A program made the translations under genes and the position numbers. This document shows, one piece after another, positions 44,714 to 56,276 of a stretch of 64,000 nt of DNA. The stretch covers positions 3,411,185-3,475,184 of the forward strand of contig NC_030986.1 in NCBI RefSeq assembly GCF_000149955.1, written 5' to 3'. The number at the start of each line of letters is the position of its first letter. The first letter of the stretch is position 1. The notes under the pieces were generated by a model. The model did not search any database and was not told the origin of the DNA. It worked only from the letters and a program-made list of their open reading frames with translations. Source of the DNA: Fusarium oxysporum f. sp. lycopersici 4287 (lineage: Eukaryota; Ascomycota; Sordariomycetes; Hypocreales; Nectriaceae).

Positions 44714-45843
44714 TGCGGCAACTCCTTTTTCCTGCACAGTATTATTCAAATCAAGCTCCACGGCGTTTCAACCATGCTGGAGATTGATCTATCTCTACGT
44801 GTCATACAGAAAGCAAAAAGTAATATTTCGCAAAACCAAAAAACTCACCTCTTCTTCCCCAGTTTTGCATGTGGGTTACGGATGTCTAATTTGTGGAATT
44901 ATATGCATCGAGGCCGGCTGGTATTGCATTGCATTGGTCGTCGAGCTGTACGGGACTGATGGCGTTTTATGGTTGTGGAAAATGAGAAGAGAGAGAGAGA
45001 ACGAGAAACAAAAAATAGGAGGATCAAGTCTATTTTGGTCGATCCCTCCGTTGAGAGCCATTTTCCTTATTTTGATTCCCAGCAATAACAGGAGGGCTAT
45101 ATGAGTAATGAAACGAGAATGCCATAGCTATTCTTGAAAGCTCCCTGAAGGGAAATCGGTCTCTTTCGTTTTATTCTAGACTTGTCCTTGTTGGATATAG
45201 CAGCCTATGGAAGAGTTCGAGCCCAGCCTACCAGCCTTCTCCGTCTTGTGGTTGTCGATGACGTTGATTGCCACCTGACGTCGATAACCAAGAGCTAGTG
45301 CAGCATAGCTTAGAGGATGAATGATGTATGACATTGGATTATATGAGAGTATTCGGGGGAAGTTGAAGTTATATGGATACATCATTGATGTCAGAGGGCA
45401 TACGAGGCTGATCGGCATAGGCCCTGCAACGTCAGGTCGGCAGCTTGAGAGGTAAACGCACGGTTAGTCAGATATCACCAGGAGATAGACATATTGTTTC
45501 GAGGTTCTACATGCAACGAAATATATATAGTCACTTGGAAATGATCGTTGTAACAAGTTGCGTGTGCTTCATTTGACGTTTGCATTTCGCAATTAGTTCC
45601 TACGGGCAACCGAAAAAAAGGCTGAATTTTAGGAAAATGTACACAGGATTCTTATCCCCAATCCACTTGCTTCTGCTTCTGCTTTCTCCTTGATCGCTCC
45701 GGCTCTTCTTCTCGGGGGTGAGTTGGTGTCAGCCTCCCTCTTTTTGCTATTCCCATGAAACGGCGGCTGGGCGGTGAGAAATGACCCCCAAAATGTGCTG
45801 CAGTCAGGATAGTCTATGTGTTCCCAAAGGTAAGAAAAACGCT
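44714..45843. other. Intergenic between convergent genes
   Basis: About 1.1 kb. A short GA repeat occurs near 44990. Short frames only. Confidence 0.5.
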
Positions 45844-46576
45844 TTAGTGGTGAGCCTCATCCTCCTCCTCAGCCTCAAGCCAGTCGGCAACCTCGGGGGT
45901 ACCAGACTGGGCAGAGCTGTCCTGGCCCTCAATCTCAACGGCCATGCTCTCGTACTCCTTCAGGTTGCCGGCGAGGTCGGTCTCCTCGGGGGAGGCAGGT
46001 GTCTTGGGGACGTTGAATGTCTGGACGTTGCCCTCAGCATCGGACTCCTTGACGGCGGGGATCTTGTAGGCCTTGAGCTCCTTCAGATAAAGCTCCTGGA
46101 CGAAGTCGGCTGCCAAGGTATGATGTCAGCAATTGAACGTTGATTCGGTCAAATCATATTTGGGTTGATCGGATAACGGCTTGTCAATTTTTATGAGATG
46201 CGAGATTATATAGCCAAAAGTAATTCGAACCCTGATTGATATCTCGTATTTGATGCTGGTTGTTTGGCGACGTCGGAGCTTAGGTGGAGTGCAGATTCGG
46301 GTATAGAAGGACAGGTCCGACCGGGAGAAATGGGCAATCGAGATGTATTCGCGACATCCAAAAGGATTGACCGAGAAGCATGGAGCAGCGTAGACAGAGT
46401 CTTACCTTTCCGGGAGACAGTGGGAGCAATGAAGCCCCTCACCTGAACGGCATTGGGTCTGGCGACACGAGAAACAGCCGCAACAGCGGAGCGAGCGCGC
46501 TATAAAACCATGAGTATTTTTATCGTCTAGGCCTGATTTTTGTTCTCACCGAAGCCCTGGAGAGTTGAATGAGCAT
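45844..46576 (-). CDS. atp14: Mitochondrial F1Fo ATP synthase subunit h (Atp14)
   Basis: Three exons (46550..46576, 46406..46499, 45844..46109) give 128 aa. The first exon has only nine codons. Residues 1-40 form an Arg/Ala/Ser-rich presequence ending about GFIAPTVSRK. The mature part reads ADFVQELYLKELKAYKIPAV and ends in a very acidic tail (VADWLEAEEEDEAHH), both typical of subunit h. The subunit belongs to the peripheral stalk of ATP synthase in the inner membrane. The second intron is 296 nt, long for this genome, and its retention would keep the frame open for about 50 further codons before a stop. Confidence 0.9.
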
Positions 46577-47339
46577 TTTGAATGGCTGGTGGTGGCTCAA
46601 TTGAGGGGATAACTCCGGGGGAGATGGGCGAGAGCGAGATCGAGGGCGAGGACGATTGAGGGTTTTGGGGGAAAAATCGTGAGAGGTTGCACTGGACCAT
46701 GCGTCTTCGCCCCCGGTTAGAGCGGTTCGGCCTTGCTATCGTGGAGTTGATGCCTCAGGTTTGAGTAGGAAACTGGGTGGCTGCCGGAGCATCACGGAGC
46801 TGTCGCACGTGACCTTTGGGAGGTGTGATTGGCCAGGACTGATATATCTTGCATTGGACCCTCTCTGCTCCGGGTCTATTCACTTACACGGAGATCAGCC
46901 AGTATGGATTTTAATGCTCAATTTGTTCGAAAGAAAATATCCAACTACTGTAAACTGGTAGAGTCTTGCTTATTACCACACTCCTGTCGACAGCTCTTTC
47001 CAGTTGTCGCAATTTGCTATATTCGAATATCAACTAAGCAACAGCTTCTAAAGCCTTATGCTAACCAGGTTGCACAACACAATGCTCACCAAAAATGTTT
47101 GATCTAATGATTTCAGCCAGTCTATTGGTATGGTATATGCTAAGTCAAAAAGTTTCAAGGTAACAAAAAATAAGAAGAGAACGATTGACATCGCAGTTAA
47201 AACATCTTGCCAATTATCAGATCCAGTCCCGATGGACTGAAGATCCATGGTATCACAATTCACGAGTCCCGATATCCGAAACACCTTCTAAGCATTACAG
47301 CCCCGCCATATTACTCCTCTTTTAGGTTGACGAGGCAGT
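46577..47339. other. Intergenic
   Basis: ATP14 promoter and the 3' flank of the cytochrome b561 gene, about 760 nt. No gene is seen. Confidence 0.5.
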
Positions 47340-48636
47340 TTATCGTGCCTCCTCCTGAGACATCTGCGGAGAGATTTGCTTGGCACGAGAAGCGTTCCTT
47401 CGCCTCTCACCAATAAAGGCAGCAGCCAGGTAGAGGATGGCAGCGATACCGGCAATGACGGAGTATGCGATGATGTACGCAGTGGATGAGTTGGCAAGCT
47501 GAAGACCAAGGCCTCCGTTGACGATACCGATGATGATGAGAGCTCGGCCGAACCAGACGTGAACATGGCTGACAACTCCTCGCTTGCGGTGGCTCACAAA
47601 GTACCGGTGGTGCATGTAACCAAGGACAGGCTGCAGGGTCATCAAGGCACAAACAGCAGTGCCCATTCTTGTGTGAGCTTGTTTTCCCCACTAGATTCGC
47701 ATGTTAGTACTGATAGACAGGTTCCGATGCGAGCGCATCTCAGGGAAGAACTTACGTAGCCACCATCACGAGCATATACGTATCCAAGGCCGAATCCAGC
47801 CCACATGAGGAGCAGCATGACAACTTGCCAGCCCGCGTGGATGAGCCACTTTCCAAGCATGGGCATAAGGATGGCACCCAGAGGATATCCAGCAATGAAG
47901 ACAATCGACATGATGATACCGTGAGCGCGCAGAACAGTTTTGCTGGGGCTGCCACTTCCGTTCTGTGTCACAGCACCGCCAGAGCTAGAACCAGAGTTTG
48001 AGTTGGTGTCTTCATTGCTGCCGGTGAATGGGTTGCTGTCAGAGCTCATCGTGGCTTTGGAAAAGTCAACGCTGAAGTCGGCATGCGTGTCGTGCTCAGA
48101 GATGCGCTCCTCCATGCTTGTCGAGTCCAGGGAATTTCCATTCTTCCAAGCTGCAATCCACGAGCTCGTGCCCTTGAGACTAAGGTCAACACAGTTGTTG
48201 CATCGAATGTTGGCGATCATCTGGTTGTCCTTGATTCCAGAACCGTCGAGGAGCTCGAGTCCGCTTCGCTTCGTGTACTGGGGCATGACCTCGCCGACAC
48301 CCCTCCTTGGGCTCAGGGTGACATTGCCGTTGCCGTCTTGGTAAATGATGAACATGTTGGATCCAGCCATTTGGGATCCAGTGCCTAGTCCTGCCCATTG
48401 TGCGGATGTTGGTGCCTTGATCTGGAAGTAAAAGCTGCCAGATCCCGCGCTTGCAGAAGCCTCAGGGATACCCCAACGGAAACAGACGTTGCCATTGTCC
48501 GGGCAGAAAGAGGATGTGACAGCGAGTGCACTGCTGGCAGCTAAAGGAGGACTGTTAGTTGGATGGGAGAGATGCGTTGAGTTGACGGGGACGACTTACA
48601 AAGCACCGCTAATGATGCGCTGAAAGTTGACTTCAT
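47340..48636 (-). CDS. DOMON (CDH-type cytochrome) - cytochrome b561 membrane protein
   Basis: Three exons (48600..48636, 47756..48540, 47340..47690), in phase, give 390 aa. Residues 1-20 are a signal peptide. The DOMON domain (about 22-180) resembles the cytochrome of cellobiose dehydrogenase. CPDNGNVCFRWGIPE opens it and GTGSQMAGSNMF holds the probable haem-ligand Met70. A Ser/Gly/Asn linker (about 190-215) leads to a cytochrome b561 core of five to six spans, whose conserved His occur in LRAHGIIMSIVF, LIHAGWQ, KQAHTRMG and VSHVHVWFGR. Proteins of this CYBDOM layout carry electrons across membranes, probably from ascorbate or a similar donor inside to a haem domain outside. The physiological acceptor here is unknown. 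The last residues are basic and polar (GERRRNASRAKQ) and cytosolic. Confidence 0.9.
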
Positions 48637-50984
48637 GGTATTATTGGGAATGAAACAGAGACAGGTGAAGTGAAGAGAAGGGAATTATTTTTTACTGCGA
48701 GTGAGGAGATTGAAATCTTACATGAGGGGGACAATGAAAGCACTAAATATAATAAGCACAAACAGAGCACAGCTGGAGATAGACCAGGGGGGCATTCCTA
48801 TATTGAGACGATCGTCCACTGGGCTACAGACGCTACGCGCCGCAAAGCCACGGCAGTGCTGTGGGATACAAAGCCTGGTGCCGGTGGTACGGGGCGATTT
48901 ACAAAGTCGAATACTACCAAGGAGACCCGGCAGATGACATTACAAGTGCCGCCATTAGTTAGTCTGGCTCAAAGGGACGGATCCCTTGAGCCCAAGGCTT
49001 GGACCCAAGGGAAGGGATCGATGTTGTCGTCAGCTCTTTTGTCGGATCCGCCCTGGTTAATCCTTGTCAAGCATGAGATGAAGGTATTAACTTAGGGTTT
49101 CACTCACACTGCCACAGCCCAGACAGTTATCCATGCTATACACGCCAGTGAATAGGCTTAAGCCATCGAGGGTTTCAGTGCCGAGATGGCGGCAGTTTGC
49201 CCGCTTAGAGGCTTCAGGGCACAATCACGACGCCGGAACGATTGGTTAGCGACACATCTCTTTCAGTCGAGGCATCATGATGTTGAAACTGTCGCCGTTG
49301 GGAAGGTGTGTTCGTGTGCCTTTCTATCCGTTATCCAAACAAGAGGGAGAGGCCTCCTCTGTTTCAGTAAACCTCTTGGTGTTCGAATACGCGCTCAATT
49401 GCTCGATATGATGCATGCCCAGCCTGCCAGTGCATATGTACAGCAAGGACTCAATCACTGAAAAAGGCTTTGATAACACGCTTGCAAGGACTGGAAGAAA
49501 TAGCGGCCGACCCCTACAGGGATATCTCCGCAGGTGAGATCTGGGCTGTCGGGAAGGCTCTCTTCTTTGACTAGGCGCCCAAATCAGGCAAAAGATCTGA
49601 TTATGCTTCTCTCTCGGGTAGATTGGTCAATCCGACAACAGACGGTCATCCCACGGCAGCAGCGTTATCCCACGTGGAGTACCGAGGTTTCAACGTGTGA
49701 ATAGCCTCAGAGGTCCACGTCAGAGTCTACCATTGGCAGTATCGTATTTTGTTTGATGAGGTCACATTAACAATTCTCTCCTCTCCCATTCCCCCAGGCC
49801 CACGGCTACCCCAAAAACGGGTACTATAACCAAGCTTCAGCCCAATGATATTATCCCAATTTGCAACACGACGCTACAAGGGTCTGGAACTCTCCTCCAA
49901 GTCTGATCAGTACTTCTTTCTTAGCCTCATGAATACGTCAGCTCTTTCAACCCAAAGCTTATTCTCTACTCTAATTCTCTCCGAATAAGGCTATGGACCT
50001 TAATCTTTTCGTACTAGGGTTCTTGGAGGTTTGATTATTCGATCATCACAAAGCAGCTTCATCGATGATGCCAAGAAACGCAGATGCAGTCTGATAGTAT
50101 CGTCTCAGTCGATGGCATGCAATAGTCTACGCCTCGTACATGATGATTGCGCGGCCCCATTTCATGTTGCAGTTGCACTCTGGACGATCAGACCAAGTCA
50201 GGACTAAGCCCTCATCGACTCTACAAAGCCTATTCATGCAGTCTGTCACTGTTATCGTGGCCTGATGTGATGATCGAGCCGATCTTCAGTCTGTGACGCA
50301 TTCGTTTAATCTTGTAGATATTGGTGTTGTAGTTGTCACCCATCGATGCAACTTATTCCAGCGATAAGCTCAGTCTTCCAAAGCCGGCACGGTGACTATT
50401 CCTAGTTGAAGACGCGTAAGGCGCCAATATAGCAACTCAGACAAACCTGCTCAAGTGTCTTCATTCTCACCCTTCTGCATGTTATTCCCGATTATGTGAG
50501 ATCATGTTCTTCCGTCGTCAATTTCCCCGTGTCTTTGACTGACAACCAAATCATCACAACTGCATTACTCGCCCAAATACGAAGTCACGGTCATGCTCTT
50601 ACAACCCAACAAACACCAGCCTGACGGCTAAGCCCCCGGCTAATCATAGCCCCAATCCGTTATTTGTCACTTGCCCCGGCTGTTTGCACGTTTCGGGCAG
50701 TTATTAACACCCTAGCCGATGGCAAGGATCAAGTATAGAAACGAAAACTCTATTGAAATCTACAATTCGAATGGTACTACCAGACTAACTTAACAGATAC
50801 TACAGTACCTTCCAACGGCCATTGAGGCTCTGTCTTTGTTGTAGCTGCTCTTTCTGTAGGTAACGCAAAACCACACCAATCAATACGCAAGCATCTTGAA
50901 TAACACCAATGCCTCTCAATCAACTCCCTTTCCCCTATCTTTATAGTCTATAGTCACCATTTCTCTCCTCCCGACAGTAAACGA
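48637..50984. other. Gene-poor 2.3 kb
   Basis: The promoter of the b561 gene and the 3' flank of the kinase gene. The longest frame (about 141 codons from 48670) overlaps the presumed leader and promoter and is not protein-like. No gene is supported. Confidence 0.5.
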
Positions 50985-52532
50985 TCAGGTCTGGGCAAAA
51001 GCCGCGAATCGATCTTCATTCAACAGGCTTGAAGATGCAACAAAACTAAATCCTCCAAAGAGCTCATCCTTAGGGAGACTTCGAGGCCAGGCCTCCTTGT
51101 TTGGTAGCACCGGGCTGATGGACAGCTCTGTAAACTCTGGGGCGAAGTTCTCGGCTAGCTCAGGGTCCGTGATCATGGGCTGAATCGGTGGCTCAAGCTC
51201 GCGCTCCGCCAGCTTCTTCCAGTCAATCTTGCGGAAGAACCGGTGTTTCTTCATCGTCGCCAGATCCTTGGGCATCACGGCACCGAGACGCTTGCTGGGG
51301 TCCTTGCGAAGAAGTCGGGTGAGTAGGTCTTTAGCATCAGGGCTCAGGAAGTAAGGAAGAACCAGCTTCTGCTTGACGATGTTGTCTTGGATCTTGGCGT
51401 GGTTTTGGCCACGGAAAGGTGGGTTTCCAGTCATCAGGTCGTATCCGAGGGCTCCAAACGACCACCAGTCGACTGCCTTTCCATACTTCTTTCCAAGGAC
51501 CACCTCGGGCGCCATGTACTCGACAGTTCCCAGCATCGAGTTGCAGCTCTCATTCTGGTCGACCGAGACCTTGGAAAGACCAAAGTCAGTCAGGAGGAGA
51601 TGGCCTTCAGCGTCTAGAAGGCAGTTCTCCGGCTTGAGATCGCGGTAGACCACGCCGAGATCGTTGTGAAGGTGAGAGATGGCTAGAAGCATCTCCGCCA
51701 TGTAGAATGCGGCCACATCCTCCGAGAACATCTTTTCGGTGTTGAGATGGGTGAAGAGCTCACCGCCCTGTCCGTATTCAAGAATGAGGTATAGTTGCTC
51801 TTGGTCTTGGAAAGCATAGAACAGCTTGACAACAAATGGATGTCTGTTGACGGACTCGAGAATCTGTCGCTCAGTCTTGGTCTGCTCAACGAGCTTCTTG
51901 TGGACGACAAGCGAGGCCTTCTTGAATTGCTTCTGGGCGTAGAGTCTTCCAGTCGCGCGTTGCTTGACGAGTAATACAGTACCATAGGTACCCTTGCCAA
52001 GACATCGCAGCTGTTCAAAGTCCTCCGACGTCATCTTACGGTTTGGCGCAAGGCCGCCCTCTAGGGTTTCGAGATATCCACTACGCTCTCGAACACTCTC
52101 GCTAGCAAAATCGTGCTCGAGGTTAACCTCGTAACTAATAGAGCTGTCTGAAATCTCGCTACCAGCCTCGCTGCGAACATCCTCTCGACTCTGCGTACGG
52201 CTGATCATTTGCTTTCGAAACTCAAGCGCCAGTCCTTGTTGACTTCCAGCACGACTCATGGAGTGGCATGGGGACCCTCCATCGAGGCTCAGAGGCTCCA
52301 TCTGCATGCGCAGTTTGGCGATGCCCGACATGGCGGGCGAGGGATGGGCGCGGAAGGTAGGGCTGCAGTTGGCACTCACGACATCGTTGATGATCAGGTT
52401 TCGGCCGGGAGTCTTGCGCCGCGGAGTAGGGGCCTCGCTGTGTCCGTGGTCGGAGTCTTCGTCGCCCGAAGTAGCAGGTGTAGTCTGGAATCCGCGGACG
52501 GTAGTGACCGCGGCAGGTGCCTGGCTTATCAT
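50985..52532 (-). CDS. AGC protein kinase, S6K/Psk1-type
   Basis: An intronless frame of 515 aa. Residues 1-160 are regulatory, with Ser/Thr-Pro sites. The kinase domain is about 172-433, with LGKGTYGTV (178-186), Lys201, the catalytic Asp298 (YRDLKPEN) and DFG (316-318). It is followed by an AGC tail with a turn motif (SISP, Ser473) and a hydrophobic motif FGGFSF (Ser496). This is the arrangement of S. pombe Psk1, an S6 kinase acting downstream of TORC1. The activation loop reads NSMLGTVEYMAPE, with Ser332 instead of the usual Thr, and without the common TFCGT. There is no C2 domain, unlike Sch9, which lies about 6 kb to the left on the other strand. Ribosomal protein S6 is the likely substrate by homology. 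Confidence 0.9.
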   Translation of the reverse strand: MISQAPAAVTTVRGFQTTPATSGDEDSDHGHSEAPTPRRKTPGRNLIINDVVSANCSPTFRAHPSPAMSGIAKLRMQMEPLSLDGGSPCHSMSRAGSQQGLALEFRKQMISRTQSREDVRSEAGSEISDSSISYEVNLEHDFASESVRERSGYLETLEGGLAPNRKMTSEDFEQLRCLGKGTYGTVLLVKQRATGRLYAQKQFKKASLVVHKKLVEQTKTERQILESVNRHPFVVKLFYAFQDQEQLYLILEYGQGGELFTHLNTEKMFSEDVAAFYMAEMLLAISHLHNDLGVVYRDLKPENCLLDAEGHLLLTDFGLSKVSVDQNESCNSMLGTVEYMAPEVVLGKKYGKAVDWWSFGALGYDLMTGNPPFRGQNHAKIQDNIVKQKLVLPYFLSPDAKDLLTRLLRKDPSKRLGAVMPKDLATMKKHRFFRKIDWKKLAERELEPPIQPMITDPELAENFAPEFTELSISPVLPNKEAWPRSLPKDELFGGFSFVASSSLLNEDRFAAFAQT

Positions 52533-54213
52533 GGTGGGCGGTATTTAAAGTGGTAGTCTGAGTTTTGGGGGTTAAGGAACGGCACGGTTATGCTCTGATA
52601 ACTACACCACGCAGCACTCGCCCAGCTCAGACAGTGGACAAGTGCAGATAGTCGTGCTATTCAAGGGAATCCTCGTCGGCGCTCCGGATCTGCGCGGGGC
52701 TGTGATTCGAAGTGACGCTCGATCTCGTAGAAGTTCGCGACACGCATCTGGTATCGGAAGAAAGAAGTACGGAAGACGGCAGGCTTTGCTATATGCATTT
52801 GGCAGCGGATAGGTGTCGTGGGTATGTTGAACTGGTGTTCACCAAGTGTGGTGTGAGGGAAAGAAGAGAGAGGGAAAGGACAAAGAACGGGTCCTTCCAG
52901 TATTAAATCAAGTAAGAAAAATAAAACAAGGATTTTTTGGTGGCCATAGCCCTGCGCCCATTTCAGCAGGTGCGCTGTAACTCCGCGATCCTTGAGGATC
53001 CGTCTCCTTTGGCTGTTCTCTACAACGGGGCAGCATATGATTCAGCCCGCCTTGGTATCGGCTGGGCCGCCGCCTTCAATGAAACCCCCTGTCTTCATAG
53101 CCCGAGCGTCCACTTGGAACGCGGGGAGGAATTAAAGGCTCGGGGGGCCTAGTCAGCGGGTATTGCAAACCACCACTCGAGTTTGGGTGTTATACATAAG
53201 ATAAACCCCTGAGACTAACACAACTCATGACAGGTCAGGGGACGCACTGCATCAAGACTGTCGAACCTGGCTGCTGGAATCCGGAATTCATTAGTTCGAG
53301 TCGAAGCCTAAGTAAGACATGGACCGTGAGACTTGAGAGTAACAAACATTGTCGCATTAACCATAATTATATTTGCCCCTTTTTGTTTAATTTGTGGCTG
53401 TAGAGCATAGACTTGTTGCTCCCTTGACTGGTTCTGTGCTATCCACAGGAGGCAGCGAACAAACCTCGAACGTGACCCTTTCTCATTCGTCTGCCAGATT
53501 CTGTTCTTCATGTCAGCATCACAAGGCATGAAAGGTGACCGAGAGTCTTGAGACACTGACATCACCAATAACCTGACAGGCCTGGGCCATGCGGTGATCG
53601 ATCCCGCAAAAAGCGAATGGTTGGTCTTCGTTAAACTTTTAGCTTGTGATTCTTGAGGGCCCATTAAACATTGGATCCTAACACCTAGCCAAGACCAGGG
53701 TGAGAAATACATAGGACTCAGGTCATATAGTAAGTTTTTAACCTAACCTCCCAACTATCTTTAAAAGTAGAATAACATAGAAGAAAAATGAATTATGTAT
53801 TATAAGAATTAGGGCCTTTTTCATTCGTTCATTCGTTGGTTCTTTTAATAGTGATATTCTTCTTTTTTTTTTTTTTAAATACATTTTTGACATAAATTAC
53901 TCCCAGGCTGATCTCTTGTCTCTTAGGCCCGGGCCATCGTCGGCCACCGGCGAAATAAACTGCCGACACAATACGAGAGCTTCAAGGTCGCGTCTGGGAA
54001 ATTTCACGTCTACCAATCCAAGAGCGCGCGCAAAACGGCAAGGCTGCAACTACCATAGCATCAGCCCTCGACTGACAAAATCCGATATCTCCCTTTTCAA
54101 CTGTTGAAAAAGAAAAGAAAGACCCCTGTACAACGACAACCATTGTCAATCTCTTCACTGCTTGTGCACAAGCGAAGCTATCATTTACCCACGTTTGGTC
54201 ATCTCCAGCCAAG
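52533..54213. other. Divergent promoter region, 1.7 kb
   Basis: Lies between the divergent kinase and Prp4 genes. It contains a T-run near 53862-53875 and short frames only. From about 54030 the plus strand looks like the Prp4 leader. Confidence 0.5.
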
Positions 54214-55773
54214 ATGATGCACCCATCGCGGCAGGCGTACGTCGAGGACGCCGAGCCTCAAGGAATCGCATTGGAAGATGTCCCCGATGACCATGACTAC
54301 GATATTCCAATGGGCGGAACAGGTGTTCCATCTGAAAAAGCTTCCGCCATCCTCAGCCAATTCAATCGCAAACGCCTAGCAGCAACGATAGCAGTCCCTA
54401 CCGATGATACTCGAGTCCGCGCAAAGCTTCGAGAGATGGGTGAACCAGTTACTCTGTTCGGAGAGGCACTTGTGGATCGTCGGGATCGATTACGGGAACT
54501 TCTTACCATCCAGGCAGAGATGACAGGGTTGGAAAATGGTGATATCACGATGGAGGACGCTGGAGACCAGGATCAAGAGGAGGAGCAGGAGGAGGAGTTC
54601 TACTCAAGAGGTGGGCCTGAACTTCTACAGGCGCGGTTAAAGCTTGCTGAATACTCTCTGCCGCGAGCCAAGAAGAGAGTTCAATTTCAAAAAGTTGAAT
54701 CCACGATCCCTCTACGCACCCAAGTCAAGTTTCGCAAACAAGTCAAGGAGAGATTACAGGCATTCGAACTCCAGGGCAGTCAGACGGTTGGCGAACGTCA
54801 TGTCAGCATGACTCGCATATCTCCCAACGGCGAGTTGGTCGCTGTAGGCAACTGGGGTGGGCAAGTCAAGCTGGTCGAAATACCAAGCTTGAACCAAAAG
54901 ACAACCTTCCGCGGTCACACCAACAAGATTAGCGGCTTATCTTGGTTTCCTGGATCTACCCTACCAGAACACAATGTTTCACCTGACACCGTTAACCTGG
55001 CGTCAGGCGGTGCCGAGGGCTCGATTCATTTATGGTCTCTGAACCAAGATACTCCCCTGTCCACACTCGAAGGACATTCACAGCGAGTGTGTCGTATCGA
55101 GTTCCATCCCTCTGGACGTTATATGGCCTCTGCTTCTGAGGATACTTCATGGCGTCTCTGGGATGTTGAAACAACTGCAGAGGTTCTCCTTCAAGAAGGT
55201 CACTCAAGAGGTGTCTACGCTGTCAGTTTTAACACTGACGGATCCTTACTCGCGAGTGCTGGTCTGGACAGCATAGGTAGAATCTGGGACTTGCGTTCCG
55301 GACGTACCGTCATGATCCTGGATGGGCATCTTGACGGACACATAAAACCCATCCATGCGCTGGACTGGAGCTCTGATGGACACAGGGTACTATCTGGCTC
55401 AGCTGATGGTTGGATCAAGTGTTGGGATGTTCGAAAGGTGCAAAGGACAGGCGGTATTGGTGCGCACACCAGTGCTGTCTCTGATATGCGTTGGTTCAAA
55501 GGTCTCGACGATCCTCTCACTGGTGTTCCACCTGGTGTTGATGATAAGGGCGCACAGCTACCTAAAAAGTCGGGCACCTTCTTCGTATCAAGCGGCTTTG
55601 ACAGAAATGTCAAGATCTTCTCGGCAGACGACTGGACACTGGTGCAGACGCTCAGCGGCCATACAGGCCCAGTTGCCAGCGTCGACTATAGCAGGGACGG
55701 CAAGTGGATTGTCAGTGGAGGCCACGATCGCACAGTCAAACTATGGGGTCGCAATGATGGCGAGGGAGTCTAA
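54214..55773 (+). CDS. prp4: U4/U6 snRNP protein Prp4 (WD40)
   Basis: An intronless frame of 519 aa. An SFM-like helical motif lies at about 65-98 (VRAKLREMGEPVTLFGEALV), preceded by an acidic N-terminus. A Glu-rich stretch is at 117-130 and a basic linker at 150-190. A seven-bladed WD40 propeller fills about 200-519, with clear blades such as GHSQRVCRIEFHPSGRYMAS and GHTGPVASVDYSRDGKWIVS ending in RTVKLWGR. This is the layout of the U4/U6 snRNP subunit Prp4 (human PRPF4), which binds Prp3 and the U4/U6 duplex in the tri-snRNP. The second Met (54217) could equally be the start. It is distinct from the kinase also named Prp4 in S. pombe. Confidence 0.92.
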   Translation: MMHPSRQAYVEDAEPQGIALEDVPDDHDYDIPMGGTGVPSEKASAILSQFNRKRLAATIAVPTDDTRVRAKLREMGEPVTLFGEALVDRRDRLRELLTIQAEMTGLENGDITMEDAGDQDQEEEQEEEFYSRGGPELLQARLKLAEYSLPRAKKRVQFQKVESTIPLRTQVKFRKQVKERLQAFELQGSQTVGERHVSMTRISPNGELVAVGNWGGQVKLVEIPSLNQKTTFRGHTNKISGLSWFPGSTLPEHNVSPDTVNLASGGAEGSIHLWSLNQDTPLSTLEGHSQRVCRIEFHPSGRYMASASEDTSWRLWDVETTAEVLLQEGHSRGVYAVSFNTDGSLLASAGLDSIGRIWDLRSGRTVMILDGHLDGHIKPIHALDWSSDGHRVLSGSADGWIKCWDVRKVQRTGGIGAHTSAVSDMRWFKGLDDPLTGVPPGVDDKGAQLPKKSGTFFVSSGFDRNVKIFSADDWTLVQTLSGHTGPVASVDYSRDGKWIVSGGHDRTVKLWGRNDGEGV

Positions 55774-56276
55774 CTTTAGGGTATTGCTGACGAAGAATAG
55801 ATCTGGGTAGAATAAGACAAACAAAAGCTACTATGAGATACCCCAAAAAATTCATAATAATAGGTAGCCCGAATAAATAAAAAACGAAGAATGAACAATC
55901 AAGCAAGCGCCAATAGTCAACAATCATCCAAAACGGGCCTTTTCCTATTCATCCAAAGTGGGGGGGTTCCTATTGTTTCATCCGTTGAATTGAGTGTTAC
56001 AATCACCCATTGGAGGATCATGTGCCCACCCTCCTGTGATTAGATAACGCTACCCAAATTTGGTTCTAGTTTGTTGCCCCTGCTGTCAAACGCCAACTTC
56101 CTTAGATCAGGTTCCTTGCAGTGCCGGCTAACTTGGACTTCGCATCACTTTCAATTTCGCAGCTACGTGCGTTGATCATTGGCACCGCCACCTTTCAGAC
56201 CGACGCAATCCTCTCCTAGGAGCCATTTCCTTATCAGCGCTTCAAGTATCGTTATCCCGATTTAAGACCACCGGCC
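55774..56276. other. Intergenic
   Basis: About 500 nt between two plus-strand genes. No gene is seen. Confidence 0.55.

Noticed and set aside
45781..46143. 120-codon frame antisense to ATP14 exon 3
   Set aside because: It is a Leu/Gly-rich mirror of the acidic coding strand. The ATP14 reading with introns is far stronger.
48670..49095. 141-codon plus-strand frame in the b561 promoter
   Set aside because: Low-complexity polar residues, no splice support, and it overlaps the likely transcription start of the divergent gene.
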